From positions 1-64,000 of the forward strand of contig JAGFJD010000364.1 of assembly GCA_024102975.1 (NCBI GenBank): DNA of 64,000 nucleotides, read 5' to 3'. The DNA is from Phaeodactylibacter sp. GTDB lineage: Bacteria > Bacteroidota > Bacteroidia > Chitinophagales > Saprospiraceae. Numbering within the stretch: position 1 is the first letter of the stretch; each line of letters opens with the position of its first letter. Made by a program: the position numbers and the translations under genes. This document shows positions 1 to 8,991 of this stretch, one piece after another. The notes beneath the pieces were generated by a model. It saw nothing but the letters and a program-made list of their open reading frames with translations, did not search any database and had not been told where the DNA came from.

Positions 1-2913
1 ACAGTCTGCCAGCCCGTCGCCGTCGTCGTCCATGCCGTTGCCGCAGATCTCTTCGCAGGGGTCGGAGCAGCTGGGCCCGGCGGGCACGATCACGTCCTCC
101 GGAAGGATTTGTGCTGCCGAGTTGTCCGGATTAAACGGAGCGGCATCGAGGCTGAAGAAGCCGTCAAACGGGCTGTTCAATTGCCAGCTTTCCACCTCCA
201 GGGGTTCCAGGCTGCCGCATTCGGTGTCCAGTTCGCCGAAGGGGTTTACTTTGAACAACAGGATGTCGCGGCCCGAGTCGTTGGTGGTAGTGGCGGAGAT
301 ATAGGCATAGCCGTCCCTGACAAAAGCCCCCTTGATGGACGTCACCTCCTGGCGGCCGTTGTCCAGTTCACGGGCCCACATCAGGTTGCCGGCCTTGTCG
401 GTTTTGACAAGCAGGAGGTTTTCGCTACCGCCGGCAGGGGTGTAATTGCCGACAGCCAGATAGCCGTCGCCCTGGTCCATCACCATGTTGAGGCGCTCCG
501 AATCACCGCCGGGGACGTCGATGATGGTGGCCCATTCGATGGCGCCGTCCAGGCCGGTTTTGGAAATATGGCCAATGACCGATGTGGTGGAAATACCAGT
601 CAGGTCGCCATAACCGCAGATCACCAGGGCGCTGTTGTCCTCGATGATGGAATTAGAATACAGCCGGGCATCGGTGTTGGTGTTTACGAGGTACAGGCGC
701 GTCCAGTTGGTTGTGCCGTCCAGTTCGAACTCAGTAATGGCAGGGCGGAAGGCCGCCTGTCCGCCGCCGGCGGCGTTGTATCTGCCGGTTACATACACTT
801 TGTCATCGACCAGGACGGCATCCGAACCCGATTCGCAGCTGCCAAGGCTATACCGCTGCATTTGAAGGAGGTTGCCGGTATTTTTATCTAATTCTCCCCA
901 GGTGACGTCGCACCCCTGCGCGCTGTTATCTCTCATGTATCCGATAAGTAAATAATCCGGGGAGCTTTCGATGTTGATGAACTCATAGGTCCGGTTGTGG
1001 TCCGGGTTGGCGATCGACCGGATCCAGTCAAAAGCCTCCGTGTTCATATTATATTTGAAGCAGTACTGGTCGTCGTTGACCAGCGTCCTGGTTGAACCCA
1101 CCAGATACTGCCCGTCTTCCAGCAGGGTATGGACCTCTTCCGGATCGCCGGAAAAGGGAACTGCCTTCTGCCAGATCCGGTTGCCGTTCGCATCGAACTT
1201 CATGAGCAGGGACTCTCCCGCCCGGCTGCCTCCCAGGTAGAAGCCCCCGTCGGCCGCCGGGATGAGGCAGCTGGCGGTTTCGTTGACCGTCCGGTCGCCC
1301 AGGACATAAAAGAAATTGTTCCCGCAGCCGGTATTCGGAGCGGTGGCCTCCACATAGGCGCAGGCCAGGCTTTCGCAGAGGGTGCCCTCCGCCCGCAGGC
1401 ATACGTTGTACAGGCCGGGCATAGTGGTATTCAGGGTATAATCGGCGCTGTTGCTTACCACTATCCCGTTGACGAGCCAGGTGTAGGCCGTGGCGTTGGC
1501 GCTGGTATTGGTAAAAGTGACGCTCGCGCCCGCCAGCACGGTGGCAGCGCCCCCGTCGAAGCCGGCCATCACCGGGCAGAACACTTCGATGGTGAGGGTA
1601 GAATCGGCGGGCAGGCAGTTGCTCAGGTTGGAGAAGGCGGTGAGGGTTACCTGAAAGCTGCCTTCCGCATTGAAGGTGTAACTGGGATTAGTGGCGGTGC
1701 TGAAGGGGGCCCCGTTGATGCGCCATTCATAACTGCCGGCATTGGCCGAAGTATTGGTAAAATTGACGGTTGACCCGACCGGCACGCTGAGGCCGTCGGC
1801 GAAGAAGCCCACTGTTATCGGAACCGGGCAGGGGTCGATGCAAGCCGGCGAGTTGAGCAGGCTGGAGCGGGTTGTTTCGGCTACGCTCAACATCCTGTTT
1901 TTCTGCCCCTGAGTAAATCGGTCGTAGCATTCGAAGCGGGAGTAATCCATGTAGTTTTCCTTCATATCCACCTGATCGCCCAGGCCGCCCTGCGCGATGG
2001 GGCGGAAGGGGTTGTTGGCGGAGGTGTCGTCCTCATCGGTCTGGCAGGAGTTCATGTCCGCCGGACAGGGCGTACGGGCGGTGGTATTGTCGGGCGGCGT
2101 ATCGCAGACGCGGTCGCCTTGCTGCTGGCAGTCGCCGTTGGGGCATCCGCCTTCGAAGGTGTGGTACAGGCCCAGGTAGTGGCCCATTTCGTGGACGAGC
2201 ACGGTGGAGGCCGTGGGGTTGCTGCCCATGTAGGCGGCCTCCAGCACGATGCCGTCGTAGGGCTGCCCGTGGGCGCCGGGCAGGTAGGCGTAGCCGGCCA
2301 CGCCGCAGCCGTTGTTGCTGCAGATTTCCCGCACTACCCAGACATTGATGTGCTGCGTGGGATTCCAGCGGCTGAGATCCTTCATGGCCTGGTCGTCGGT
2401 GCTGTTGTTCAGGTCCGTCAGGGCGGATTGCACCCGGTTGATGCCGGTGGTGGCGTTGCCCTGAGGGTCGCGGCGGGCCAGGCAGAAGGCGATCTCGGTG
2501 TCTACGCCGGTGGCGGGGTTGTAATAGCCGACATTGGCGAAGGCGTCGTTGAGGTGTTGAATAGCGTCGGTTACCCGGGCGTCGCTGATGTTTTCGCCGC
2601 CGCCATTGTGGATGATGTGGACGACGACGGGCAGGGTGTGTTGGGCAAGGGGGCCGCGTTGGGCAGCCCCAGTGGAATAGCCGCCGGGCGAATTCCACTG
2701 GGCGGGCTGTTGGGCCAGGGCGTAGAGTTGTTCTTCCACGCGCTGGGAGGCCTGGCGGTAGGCGGGGTCTTCCTGTAGTTTTTGGCGGTGCAGGGAGGCC
2801 TGGGCACAGTAGCCGCCGGAATCTGCCGCCGGAGTGCTTTCCCGGGGCACCGGATTTTGGAAAAAGGCCAGGAGGAGCAATGTCGGCAGGGCGAGTTTCA
2901 GGATTATGTTCAT
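1..2913 (-). CDS. Secreted M43-family (pappalysin/cytophagalysin-like) metallopeptidase with PKD-like domains, C-terminus cut by window edge
   Basis: The frame is open from the ATG at 2913 to base 1, so at least 971 residues are present and the stop lies outside. It begins with a hydrophobic signal peptide (MNIILKLALPTLLLLAF). The zinc-binding motif HEMGHYLGLYH sits at residues 241-251 (HExxHxxGxxH) and is followed by a Cys-rich stretch (CDTPP...C) and a Met-turn-like ENYMDYS, as in M43 peptidases. Two PKD-like domains follow (VGSTVNFTNTSANAGSYEW and AGASVTFTNTSANATAYTW), then a long region of repeated LxxGDxxxxVxG-type strands resembling a beta-propeller. The last residues visible (CGNGMDDDGDGLADC) form a Ca-binding-like Asp/Gly motif common in Bacteroidota surface proteins. 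The protein is probably exported and perhaps T9SS-sorted, but the C-terminal sorting domain cannot be seen. The gene just upstream carries a copy of part of its propeller region. Confidence 0.85.
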   Translation of the reverse strand, partial: MNIILKLALPTLLLLAFFQNPVPRESTPAADSGGYCAQASLHRQKLQEDPAYRQASQRVEEQLYALAQQPAQWNSPGGYSTGAAQRGPLAQHTLPVVVHIIHNGGGENISDARVTDAIQHLNDAFANVGYYNPATGVDTEIAFCLARRDPQGNATTGINRVQSALTDLNNSTDDQAMKDLSRWNPTQHINVWVVREICSNNGCGVAGYAYLPGAHGQPYDGIVLEAAYMGSNPTASTVLVHEMGHYLGLYHTFEGGCPNGDCQQQGDRVCDTPPDNTTARTPCPADMNSCQTDEDDTSANNPFRPIAQGGLGDQVDMKENYMDYSRFECYDRFTQGQKNRMLSVAETTRSSLLNSPACIDPCPVPITVGFFADGLSVPVGSTVNFTNTSANAGSYEWRINGAPFSTATNPSYTFNAEGSFQVTLTAFSNLSNCLPADSTLTIEVFCPVMAGFDGGAATVLAGASVTFTNTSANATAYTWLVNGIVVSNSADYTLNTTMPGLYNVCLRAEGTLCESLACAYVEATAPNTGCGNNFFYVLGDRTVNETASCLIPAADGGFYLGGSRAGESLLMKFDANGNRIWQKAVPFSGDPEEVHTLLEDGQYLVGSTRTLVNDDQYCFKYNMNTEAFDWIRSIANPDHNRTYEFINIESSPDYLLIGYMRDNSAQGCDVTWGELDKNTGNLLQMQRYSLGSCESGSDAVLVDDKVYVTGRYNAAGGGQAAFRPAITEFELDGTTNWTRLYLVNTNTDARLYSNSIIEDNSALVICGYGDLTGISTTSVIGHISKTGLDGAIEWATIIDVPGGDSERLNMVMDQGDGYLAVGNYTPAGGSENLLLVKTDKAGNLMWARELDNGRQEVTSIKGAFVRDGYAYISATTTNDSGRDILLFKVNPFGELDTECGSLEPLEVESWQLNSPFDGFFSLDAAPFNPDNSAAQILPEDVIVPAGPSCSDPCEEICGNGMDDDGDGLADC

Positions 2914-3061
2914 GAGCGCTGGTGTTGAAAGTTCAGATAAAAATAGGAAATTACGGGAGAAACTGGTAGCAGGGGGCGGCATTGCGTTTGCCTGCGAGGT
3001 GACATCTTGCCTCACAGGGCTATCCTTGCGTGGGAAGAGCCTGTCCGAAATTTTCGGGATT

Positions 3062-4315
3062 TTATCTCGCGGGCGGTGGGCAACGACAAGGAGTTTGAGA
3101 AAAGCCAAAGCTTATGGGAGGAGTGCCGCAAGATGACACCTTTTTCTGCACCAGAGGGCTATGAGTGAAAAAGATGTCACCTTGCTGGTGCGTTTCCATA
3201 TTGTAGCGAAAGCAGTAGCTCCAGGCCCCGTCCACCGTGACGATGCCGGCCAGGTGGCTGCCGTCTTCCAGCAGATGGGTTATTTCCTCCTGGTCCTGGC
3301 CGATGGAGAAGCGCTTTTGCCACAGCAGGCTGTCGTGCTCGCCGAATTTTGTGATCAGGGCGTCCGGCCCGGCGCTGCCGCCGAGATAGAAGCCGCCGTC
3401 CTGTGCCGGCAGCAGAGCCGTACCCTTTTCGGTTTCCCCTTCGGCCCCAAGCGCCAGGGCGTAAGTGGTTTCACAGCGCAACCCGGTTACTTCTACATCC
3501 ACGCAGGATACATTGGAACACAGATCGTCGCCCGCCTCCAGGCAGAGGCTGAAAAAACCGGGTTCGGCAGCTTCCAGGGCGTTGCCGGCGGCAGTGCCGC
3601 CTTCCACAGCAGCTTCCTTGTTTTCGGGAAAGCCCTGCGCATCCCTCTTTATAGCCTCCTGCCTGGTTTGCTCCTCGCCGAGCATGGTGAAGATCAGTTC
3701 CAGGTTTGTCATGTGGTCGCGCAGGTTTTCCCGCTTCAATCCTTTGAGCTGCATATATTCGGAGGGTATCAATCCAAACGTCGCCCGGGAAATCTCCGCC
3801 GTCAGGATGGAGTACTCCAACCCTTCTTTTACGCCCCTGCTCTTCCACTCGTCGGTGAGCTGCCCGCGAATGGCTATGGCTTGCAGGCGGGTTTCAATCC
3901 ATTTTTCGTCGTAGCCCAGGTCGCGATAATACTGCCGCGCCCGTTCGGCGGCCAGTTCCGGGTTTTCTATCTCCTGAATCCGTTCATATCCGACCTTAGC
4001 CAGCCATTGTTTAAAAGGTTCTGCTTTGGGAGAAGGTATGGATTGAATAATCCTGAATATGCCCTCTGTATTTGCGGCATTCACTTTTCGTTTTTTTCCG
4101 TCTTTAGCCATCATTTGAAGTGGGGTACAAATTGTACCCCAGTTGCGGTTCAGTTCCGTATCCCGGCTACGCATTTTCTTGATGTATTGACGCACATTTT
4201 TTGTGTCCGTTAAAGTTTCCACAACATCAGAAACTGCAAACCACCATTCCTCATTATGCCAGGCGCGGCGGATGTGTTTTTCCTGGAAGACGATGATTTT
4301 GTTTTCCTGTTCCAT
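3062..4315 (-). CDS. BRO-N antirepressor-like protein fused in frame to a fragment of an M43/PKD surface protein
   Basis: Start chosen at MEQENKIIVFQEKHIRR (4315); an upstream in-frame ATG at 4390 adds an unlikely AT-rich leader. Residues ~1-250 match the BRO N-terminal/antirepressor family: WWFAVSDVVETLTDTKNVRQY, then a central domain ending TRQEAIKRDAQGFPENKEAA. In that family the protein would normally continue to a short C-terminal tail. Here, after GTAAGNALEAA, the reading frame changes character to EPGFFSLCLEAGDDLC..., a secreted-protein segment (PKD end plus GGFYLGGS, ITHLLEDGSHLAG, YCFRYNM). That segment closely resembles residues in the neighbouring M43 protein (GLYNVCLRAEGTLCES, GGFYLGGS, VHTLLEDGQYLVG, YCFKYNM). 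The last ~35 residues resemble nothing. Probably a recombination product; whether the chimera is functional is unknown, though the BRO-N domain is intact. Confidence 0.75.
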   Translation of the reverse strand: MEQENKIIVFQEKHIRRAWHNEEWWFAVSDVVETLTDTKNVRQYIKKMRSRDTELNRNWGTICTPLQMMAKDGKKRKVNAANTEGIFRIIQSIPSPKAEPFKQWLAKVGYERIQEIENPELAAERARQYYRDLGYDEKWIETRLQAIAIRGQLTDEWKSRGVKEGLEYSILTAEISRATFGLIPSEYMQLKGLKRENLRDHMTNLELIFTMLGEEQTRQEAIKRDAQGFPENKEAAVEGGTAAGNALEAAEPGFFSLCLEAGDDLCSNVSCVDVEVTGLRCETTYALALGAEGETEKGTALLPAQDGGFYLGGSAGPDALITKFGEHDSLLWQKRFSIGQDQEEITHLLEDGSHLAGIVTVDGAWSYCFRYNMETHQQGDIFFTHSPLVQKKVSSCGTPPISFGFSQTPCRCPPPAR

Positions 4316-4443
4316 ATAAAACCCTTTTGCTGATAGGCGCAAAAATAATAATTTTATTGGATGAATTAAAGTAAAGTCATAATAATTCAAATTTAAATCA
4401 AAAAAAATAAGTACTTTTCAAATAAAATCTGTCTTTTTTATCC

Positions 4444-5127
4444 TCAATACCCCCCATCCCGGTAATAATCATACGCCCGCTCCTCCCTTGGCGACGGATA
4501 CTGAAAGCGGAAATAAAACCCCGCCACCACGCCGAAGGCGAAGCCGCCGATGTGCGCCCACCAGGCCGTACCTCCGGTCTGAGCGGTATTGACCTCCAGC
4601 GCTGCCGTGCCGTTCATCCACTGCATGGCGATCCAGAAGCCGAGGAAAAAGATGGCCTGCATGCGGAAGATGAGGAAGAAGAACCACACCTTGATGCGGG
4701 AGGTGGGAAACATGACCAGATAGGCGCCCATGACCGCCGAGATGGCACCGCTGGCCCCGATGGTGGGCACGGTGCTGTACCAGTTGAAATAGATGTGGGC
4801 CGCCTGGCCGGCCAGCCCGCCGAGCAGGTAGAAGAACAGGAAGCGGGTGCTGCCCACGGTGGCCTCGATGTTGTCGGCAAAGACCCACAGGAAGATCATG
4901 TTGCCGATGAGGTGCCCCCAGCCGCCGTGCAGGAACATGCTGGTGACGAGGGTGAGGAGGTCTTCTCCTCGGACGGTCTCCGCCGGCACTGAGCCAAACT
5001 CGCCCACCAGAGCGTCCGGAAACTGGAGCTGGTACAGAAAAACGACTACGTTCAACGCGATGAAAGCATAACTGAGGAGCGGGAAATGCCCGCCTCTGAC
5101 CTGGTCATCACCAATGGGAAAAAACAT
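4444..5127 (-). CDS. Rhomboid-family intramembrane serine protease
   Basis: A 227-residue polytopic membrane protein that cleaves transmembrane segments of substrate proteins in the inner membrane. Visible family motifs are HGGWGHLIGNM (residues 67-77, with His67, His72 and Asn76), the nucleophile motif GASG with Ser126, and the catalytic His192 in AHIGGFAFG. Six hydrophobic segments run from about residue 17 to 205, the usual core for bacterial rhomboids. The C-terminus is short, hydrophilic and Tyr-rich (ERAYDYYRDGGY). Start MFFPIGDDQVRGG is the usual N-terminus for this Bacteroidota subgroup. The gene is separated from its upstream neighbour by a 10-bp-phased repeat array, so it is probably transcribed alone. 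Substrates cannot be inferred. Confidence 0.92.
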   Translation of the reverse strand: MFFPIGDDQVRGGHFPLLSYAFIALNVVVFLYQLQFPDALVGEFGSVPAETVRGEDLLTLVTSMFLHGGWGHLIGNMIFLWVFADNIEATVGSTRFLFFYLLGGLAGQAAHIYFNWYSTVPTIGASGAISAVMGAYLVMFPTSRIKVWFFFLIFRMQAIFFLGFWIAMQWMNGTAALEVNTAQTGGTAWWAHIGGFAFGVVAGFYFRFQYPSPREERAYDYYRDGGY

Positions 5128-5293
5128 GCGCGGCCGGTTGCGTTAGGGAAATGATGATACGCCCGCCAAGATAAGACTTTAGCGGATGCTGTGGCGGAAA
5201 TACCAGCATAGAAATCCGGATCAGGATAAAGGCTATCAGATGAGGATTGGACAGGAGTTAGAGAACCCGGCCTTTTAGCAGATAGGATGCGAA

Positions 5294-5360
5294 TGTTTCC
5301 CCATATTTCCATGTGTTTCCACACATTTCCACATATTTCCATGTGTTTCCACACATTTCC
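5294..5360. repeat. 10-bp-phased TTTCC tandem repeat
   Basis: TTTCC recurs every 10 bases (gTTTCC, aTTTCC, gTTTCC, aTTTCC ...), and the array as a whole is a 30-bp unit present about twice. It lies between the lipoprotein gene and the rhomboid gene, upstream of the rhomboid start on the minus strand. The spacing equals one helical turn. Confidence 0.8.
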
Positions 5361-5361
5361 C

Positions 5362-5769
5362 CTATATCCCCTCCACCACCATTTCAACCACGTACTCTTC
5401 CGGCTGGTGAGCCTTCCCTGCCTGGGGATAGGGCGACACTTTTTCCAGCCGGTAGATATAGTCCCCCACCTTCTTGCTGGCCAGTTCGGGATGGCCGGCG
5501 CGCAGGGCCAGGTCGACATACTGGCGTTCTCCTTTCTCCAGGGAGAACTGGATGACGGCCTGCCCCTCCCATATGCAGTTGGTAAACTCCGGGCAGCGGG
5601 AGTCCTCCTTGATGGCGGTAAACTGAATGGTTGGCCCCGGGCAATGGCAGCGGGCCGACTCGCCCAGTTGCAGGCGGAACAACTGGCCCAGTTGGTAGTC
5701 GTTTTGGTTTCCGCATTTGGCGGCGCCGAACAGGAGGGCCAGGGAAAAGAACAGTAAATAGTATTTCAT
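5362..5769 (-). CDS. Small predicted lipoprotein of unknown function
   Basis: A 135-residue protein with signal peptide MKYYLLFFSLALLFGAAKC, where Cys19 could be the lipidation site (lipobox-like GAAKC). The mature part has several cysteines (CHCPG, CPEFTNCIWEG) likely to form disulfides, and a short beta-rich domain (AVIQFSLEKGERQYVDLAL). Small Bacteroidota lipoproteins with the pattern RCP...C.W.G are widespread but uncharacterised. The stop lies at the edge of the phased TTTCC repeat. The upstream gene is 63 bases away on the same strand, so the two may be co-transcribed. No function is assigned. Confidence 0.7.
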   Translation of the reverse strand: MKYYLLFFSLALLFGAAKCGNQNDYQLGQLFRLQLGESARCHCPGPTIQFTAIKEDSRCPEFTNCIWEGQAVIQFSLEKGERQYVDLALRAGHPELASKKVGDYIYRLEKVSPYPQAGKAHQPEEYVVEMVVEGI

Positions 5770-5832
5770 AGCGGCAAATTCCCTTTGGGATTCAGGTAAC
5801 CCTCCAAAGTTAAGGAATTTTTTAATGCCATA

Positions 5833-8112
5833 TTACTCCCGCAGCACATACGCCCTGAAATACTGGCACTCCCGGATAAACAATTCAAAGTAGGGCGTTT
5901 CGGAATAATTCTGCACCAGGATATTAAAGTTGTCGTAAGTCTGCACCGCCCCTTCCCGCCAGCGGTTGACGTAATATTCGTTGCGCTCGCATTTGGCGGC
6001 CATGAAGGTGGCTTTGGCGGCCAGGTTGAGGCTGTCGGTGGCCAGGCGGGCGCGTTCGAAATAATATTTTGCCTGGCTGCAGTCGAAATGCTCGCGGTTA
6101 TCATACGGGAAGCGGGGCTCGGGAGTGATGTTATCCCCGTCCTGAAGGTAGGCGGTATTCAGGCTGGCGCCGCTGCGGTAGTAATCCATGGCGTTCCAGG
6201 AATAGCTGAAATAGGACATATTGTAGAGGGCCAGCCCGACCTGATAGTAGTTCCAGGCGGCTTCGTTGCCGGAGGTGGCCTTGGCGGCGTAGTCCAGCTC
6301 CAGCAGGCGCTCCAGGAGTTCGCCCTTGTTGAGGGGGCTGATGTTGTCCGGCCAGCCTTTGCAGTGGACGCAGTCTTTGACCCGGTCGATAAAGGGATAG
6401 AAGAGCCCGAAGTTGTCCCACTCCACCCTGGGCATCTTTTTCATGGTTTCCAGAGCGGCCTCAAACTGGTAGTTGTTCATCAGGTAGGTGGCCTTCATTG
6501 CCAGGAGGGGGTAGAGGAAGGTGCTGTCGCCCTGGGCGACGAGCTGGGTTTCCAGCTTTGTGCGGTTCGGGTCGAGGCATATCCCGATCAGCTCGTCCAG
6601 GATGTCCGGCTGAAGGTTGGGCCGCAGGTCCTGGAGCCGGTGCTGAAAGAGAAAGGCCTTGCCTTTGAAGCCATATTGATTGTACAGCTGGTACAACTTG
6701 TCGTCGGTGAAGTCGGTAAAATCCTCGTATTTTTCGTACAGGGCGTCGAACTTGCGGATGTAGGCCAGGCTGTTCTCCATGGTATCCGAAATGGTTTGGT
6801 AGGAGCTGATCTGGAGGGCCAGCTCGAAGACCCGGAGCTGTTCGGCGAGGAAATCCCCCCGGGGGATCGCTTTGCGGGCGTGCTGGAAGGCGATGCGGGC
6901 ATCGTAATAGTTTCCGGAGAGGAAGGCCAGGTAGCCTTCGGCCAGGCGCCACAGGCCGGCCTCTTCCACCAGCCCTTCGCCGATCACCTGGCTGACGAAG
7001 CGCTGCAGCTCGATCACCCGCTGGCCGGCGTCTTTGGAGGGGATGTTGTAGTAATATTCATTGCGCCGGCGCTTGTTGTTGAAAGAGACGCCCAGGAGAT
7101 GTTTTTCCAGCCGGTTCATCTCCTGGATGAGCAGCAGTTGGAGGTAGGTATTGTTGGGGTCGAGGCTGTAGATGTGGCGCATTTCCACGAGCAGCTTGCT
7201 CTTCGGGTCCCGGGCGCGGATAGCGTAAAGGGCCGCCCGCTCCTGGTCGTTCTGGCAGCGCCGCAGGCAGGCCGCCCATTCTTCGTCGGTCTTGATGCTG
7301 AAACTTCGGTAAGCTGATTCCCGCTTGCTGGGGCAGTTGTCGAAAATGCGGGAGAAGAGGTAAGCCGCTTCCACCCGTTCGCCCAGGGCCATCAGGGCGC
7401 CGGCGCGGTGCCCCATGATCCAGTACTCGATGATGCTGGGGTCGTTGTCGGTCTTGGGCATCAGGTAGTCGTACAGGTCGAGCACCTGCTGGTACTGCTT
7501 GCTGTAGTGGGCCAGGCGGACGAGCTGGTAGGCATACCGCAGCCGGATGTAGTGCGATTTGGTGCGGCGGAAAGCCTGCAGGCCATCCTCAATGAGGCCT
7601 TGCATCCGGCTGCGGGCGGTATTGGGGGCGTCTTTCCAGGCGTCGCTCTGTATCACGTAAGGTTCGCACTGCTTGGCGAAAGAGAGGTAGCGCACCGTTT
7701 CCAGGCACTTGTTGCGGAGCAGGTACTCGGCGAAGGTGTTTTCCCGCAGGCGGTAGGGCAGGGAGATGGAGGGGCTGCGGATTGCCGCCGCCAGCTGGTC
7801 GAGGTCCGATATCGATGACTCGTAGACCAGCACGCCAATATCCTGAAAGCGAGGCACTTCGCAAAAACGCTCCTGCCATTCCTGGATATTGCCCTGGACC
7901 TGCGGGTCGCCCTTGCGCTGGTAGTAGCGCTGCAGCGCATCGAAGTCCACAAAAACAGGCGCCGCCTTGAGTTCCGGGTCAAGGATGGCCGGGCTGATGA
8001 AGGAGTAACCGGAAAAGGGCGGCTTGGTGCGGCAGTTGCTGGCGATGGGGGCAGGGAAAAGCCAGGCGAGGAGGAACAAAAAAAGAGCGAACGGCAAAAC
8101 AGGGCGAAGCAT
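5833..8112 (-). CDS. Large secreted alpha-solenoid (TPR-like) protein, unknown function
   Basis: A 759-residue protein with an N-terminal signal (MLRPVLPFALFLFLLAWLFPAPIA, then Cys). The rest is almost entirely helical, with repeated aromatic/Ala-rich helix pairs typical of TPR-like solenoids (YQLVRLAHYSKQYQQVLDLY, AGLWRLAEGYLAFLSGNYYD, AWNYYQVGLALYNMSYFSYS). No catalytic motif is visible. It ends with YFELFIRECQYFRAYVLRE. Similar long, low-identity periplasmic proteins occur in Saprospiria genomes without assigned roles. It is divergent from the nos cluster, with a 277-bp shared upstream region, but there is no evidence that it takes part in N2O reduction. Confidence 0.75.
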   Translation of the reverse strand: MLRPVLPFALFLFLLAWLFPAPIASNCRTKPPFSGYSFISPAILDPELKAAPVFVDFDALQRYYQRKGDPQVQGNIQEWQERFCEVPRFQDIGVLVYESSISDLDQLAAAIRSPSISLPYRLRENTFAEYLLRNKCLETVRYLSFAKQCEPYVIQSDAWKDAPNTARSRMQGLIEDGLQAFRRTKSHYIRLRYAYQLVRLAHYSKQYQQVLDLYDYLMPKTDNDPSIIEYWIMGHRAGALMALGERVEAAYLFSRIFDNCPSKRESAYRSFSIKTDEEWAACLRRCQNDQERAALYAIRARDPKSKLLVEMRHIYSLDPNNTYLQLLLIQEMNRLEKHLLGVSFNNKRRRNEYYYNIPSKDAGQRVIELQRFVSQVIGEGLVEEAGLWRLAEGYLAFLSGNYYDARIAFQHARKAIPRGDFLAEQLRVFELALQISSYQTISDTMENSLAYIRKFDALYEKYEDFTDFTDDKLYQLYNQYGFKGKAFLFQHRLQDLRPNLQPDILDELIGICLDPNRTKLETQLVAQGDSTFLYPLLAMKATYLMNNYQFEAALETMKKMPRVEWDNFGLFYPFIDRVKDCVHCKGWPDNISPLNKGELLERLLELDYAAKATSGNEAAWNYYQVGLALYNMSYFSYSWNAMDYYRSGASLNTAYLQDGDNITPEPRFPYDNREHFDCSQAKYYFERARLATDSLNLAAKATFMAAKCERNEYYVNRWREGAVQTYDNFNILVQNYSETPYFELFIRECQYFRAYVLRE

Positions 8113-8389
8113 GTTGCGGGTGTTTTTTGTCGGGTGAAGATAGGGAAAAGGAAGGAATGGGGAAATAGCCGGGAGAACATCGTTTATTTCTCTGATCTGC
8201 CCGGGCTATTCAAGATGATGCACAAATTTTCAGCCAGATAAGCGAACATCGAAATCCAGGTTGTGTTTCAACCTATGTCTCCTCCCCTTTTTTTATTAAC
8301 TTTCCAATCTGATCCAACCAACCTGTATAGAGACAAAGGCTACGAACAACTTCAATCAACACCATATTTCCTGACCAAAAGCCTTTTTT

Positions 8390-8893
8390 ATGAAAAACCT
8401 CCTTTTCACCCTCAGCCTGTCCTTCCTGGCTTTCGCCTGCGGAACCCCGGAAAGCGACAGCACAGATTCCTCCGCTCCTCCCCGGAGTATGATCGAAGAC
8501 CCCGACCCGGGCATTGCCGCCGGCAAGGGCATCGGCGAAGTCAAAAACGTGGAGCTGACCGAACCGCTGAATCAGGACATGCTCGAAATGGGCGAATCCA
8601 TCTATCAGATGAAATGCGCCGCCTGCCACAAACTCACCGACCAGCGCGTCGTAGGACCGGGCTGGGCCGGCATCACCAATAAGCGCAAGCCGGAGTGGAT
8701 TATGAACATGATCACCAACGTCGATATGATGCTTGCCGAAGACCCCGAAGCTCAAAAGTTGCTGGAAGAATGCCTGACCCGCATGCCAAACCAGAATGTC
8801 TCCGTCGGAGACGCCCGCGACATACTAGAATTCATGCGCAAAAATGACGTGGAGAAGGTGGGTGAAAGAGACCAGGCGGTGGAGGAAGGTTAG
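8390..8893 (+). CDS. Lipoprotein c-type cytochrome of the nos cluster
   Basis: A 167-residue protein with lipoprotein signal MKNLLFTLSLSFLAFAC (Cys17). The single haem-binding motif is CAACH at residues 76-80; the distal ligand is probably Met132 in TRMPNQN. The small class I cytochrome fold is completed by the C-terminal helix ARDILEFMRKN. It sits 98 bases upstream of nosZ on the same strand, so the likely role is electron delivery from the membrane or periplasmic pool to NosZ. Clade II nos clusters commonly carry such cytochromes. The C-terminal tail after residue 155 is charged and variable. The electron-donor role is inferred from position. Confidence 0.85.
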   Translation: MKNLLFTLSLSFLAFACGTPESDSTDSSAPPRSMIEDPDPGIAAGKGIGEVKNVELTEPLNQDMLEMGESIYQMKCAACHKLTDQRVVGPGWAGITNKRKPEWIMNMITNVDMMLAEDPEAQKLLEECLTRMPNQNVSVGDARDILEFMRKNDVEKVGERDQAVEEG

Positions 8894-8991
8894 GGGAGCT
8901 ATATTGATATTGTTGAAGCCAGCATTAACGGCCAATCCTGATTTCCGAAAGACACCCATTTTATTTTTATGCCAACCAAAAACAAGACAAC

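Noticed and set aside
3161-4213. Plus-strand open frame across the BRO fusion
   Set aside because: Antisense to the BRO-N chimera; composition not protein-like.
6088-7317. Long plus-strand open frame
   Set aside because: Antisense to the secreted solenoid protein gene; no coherent domain.
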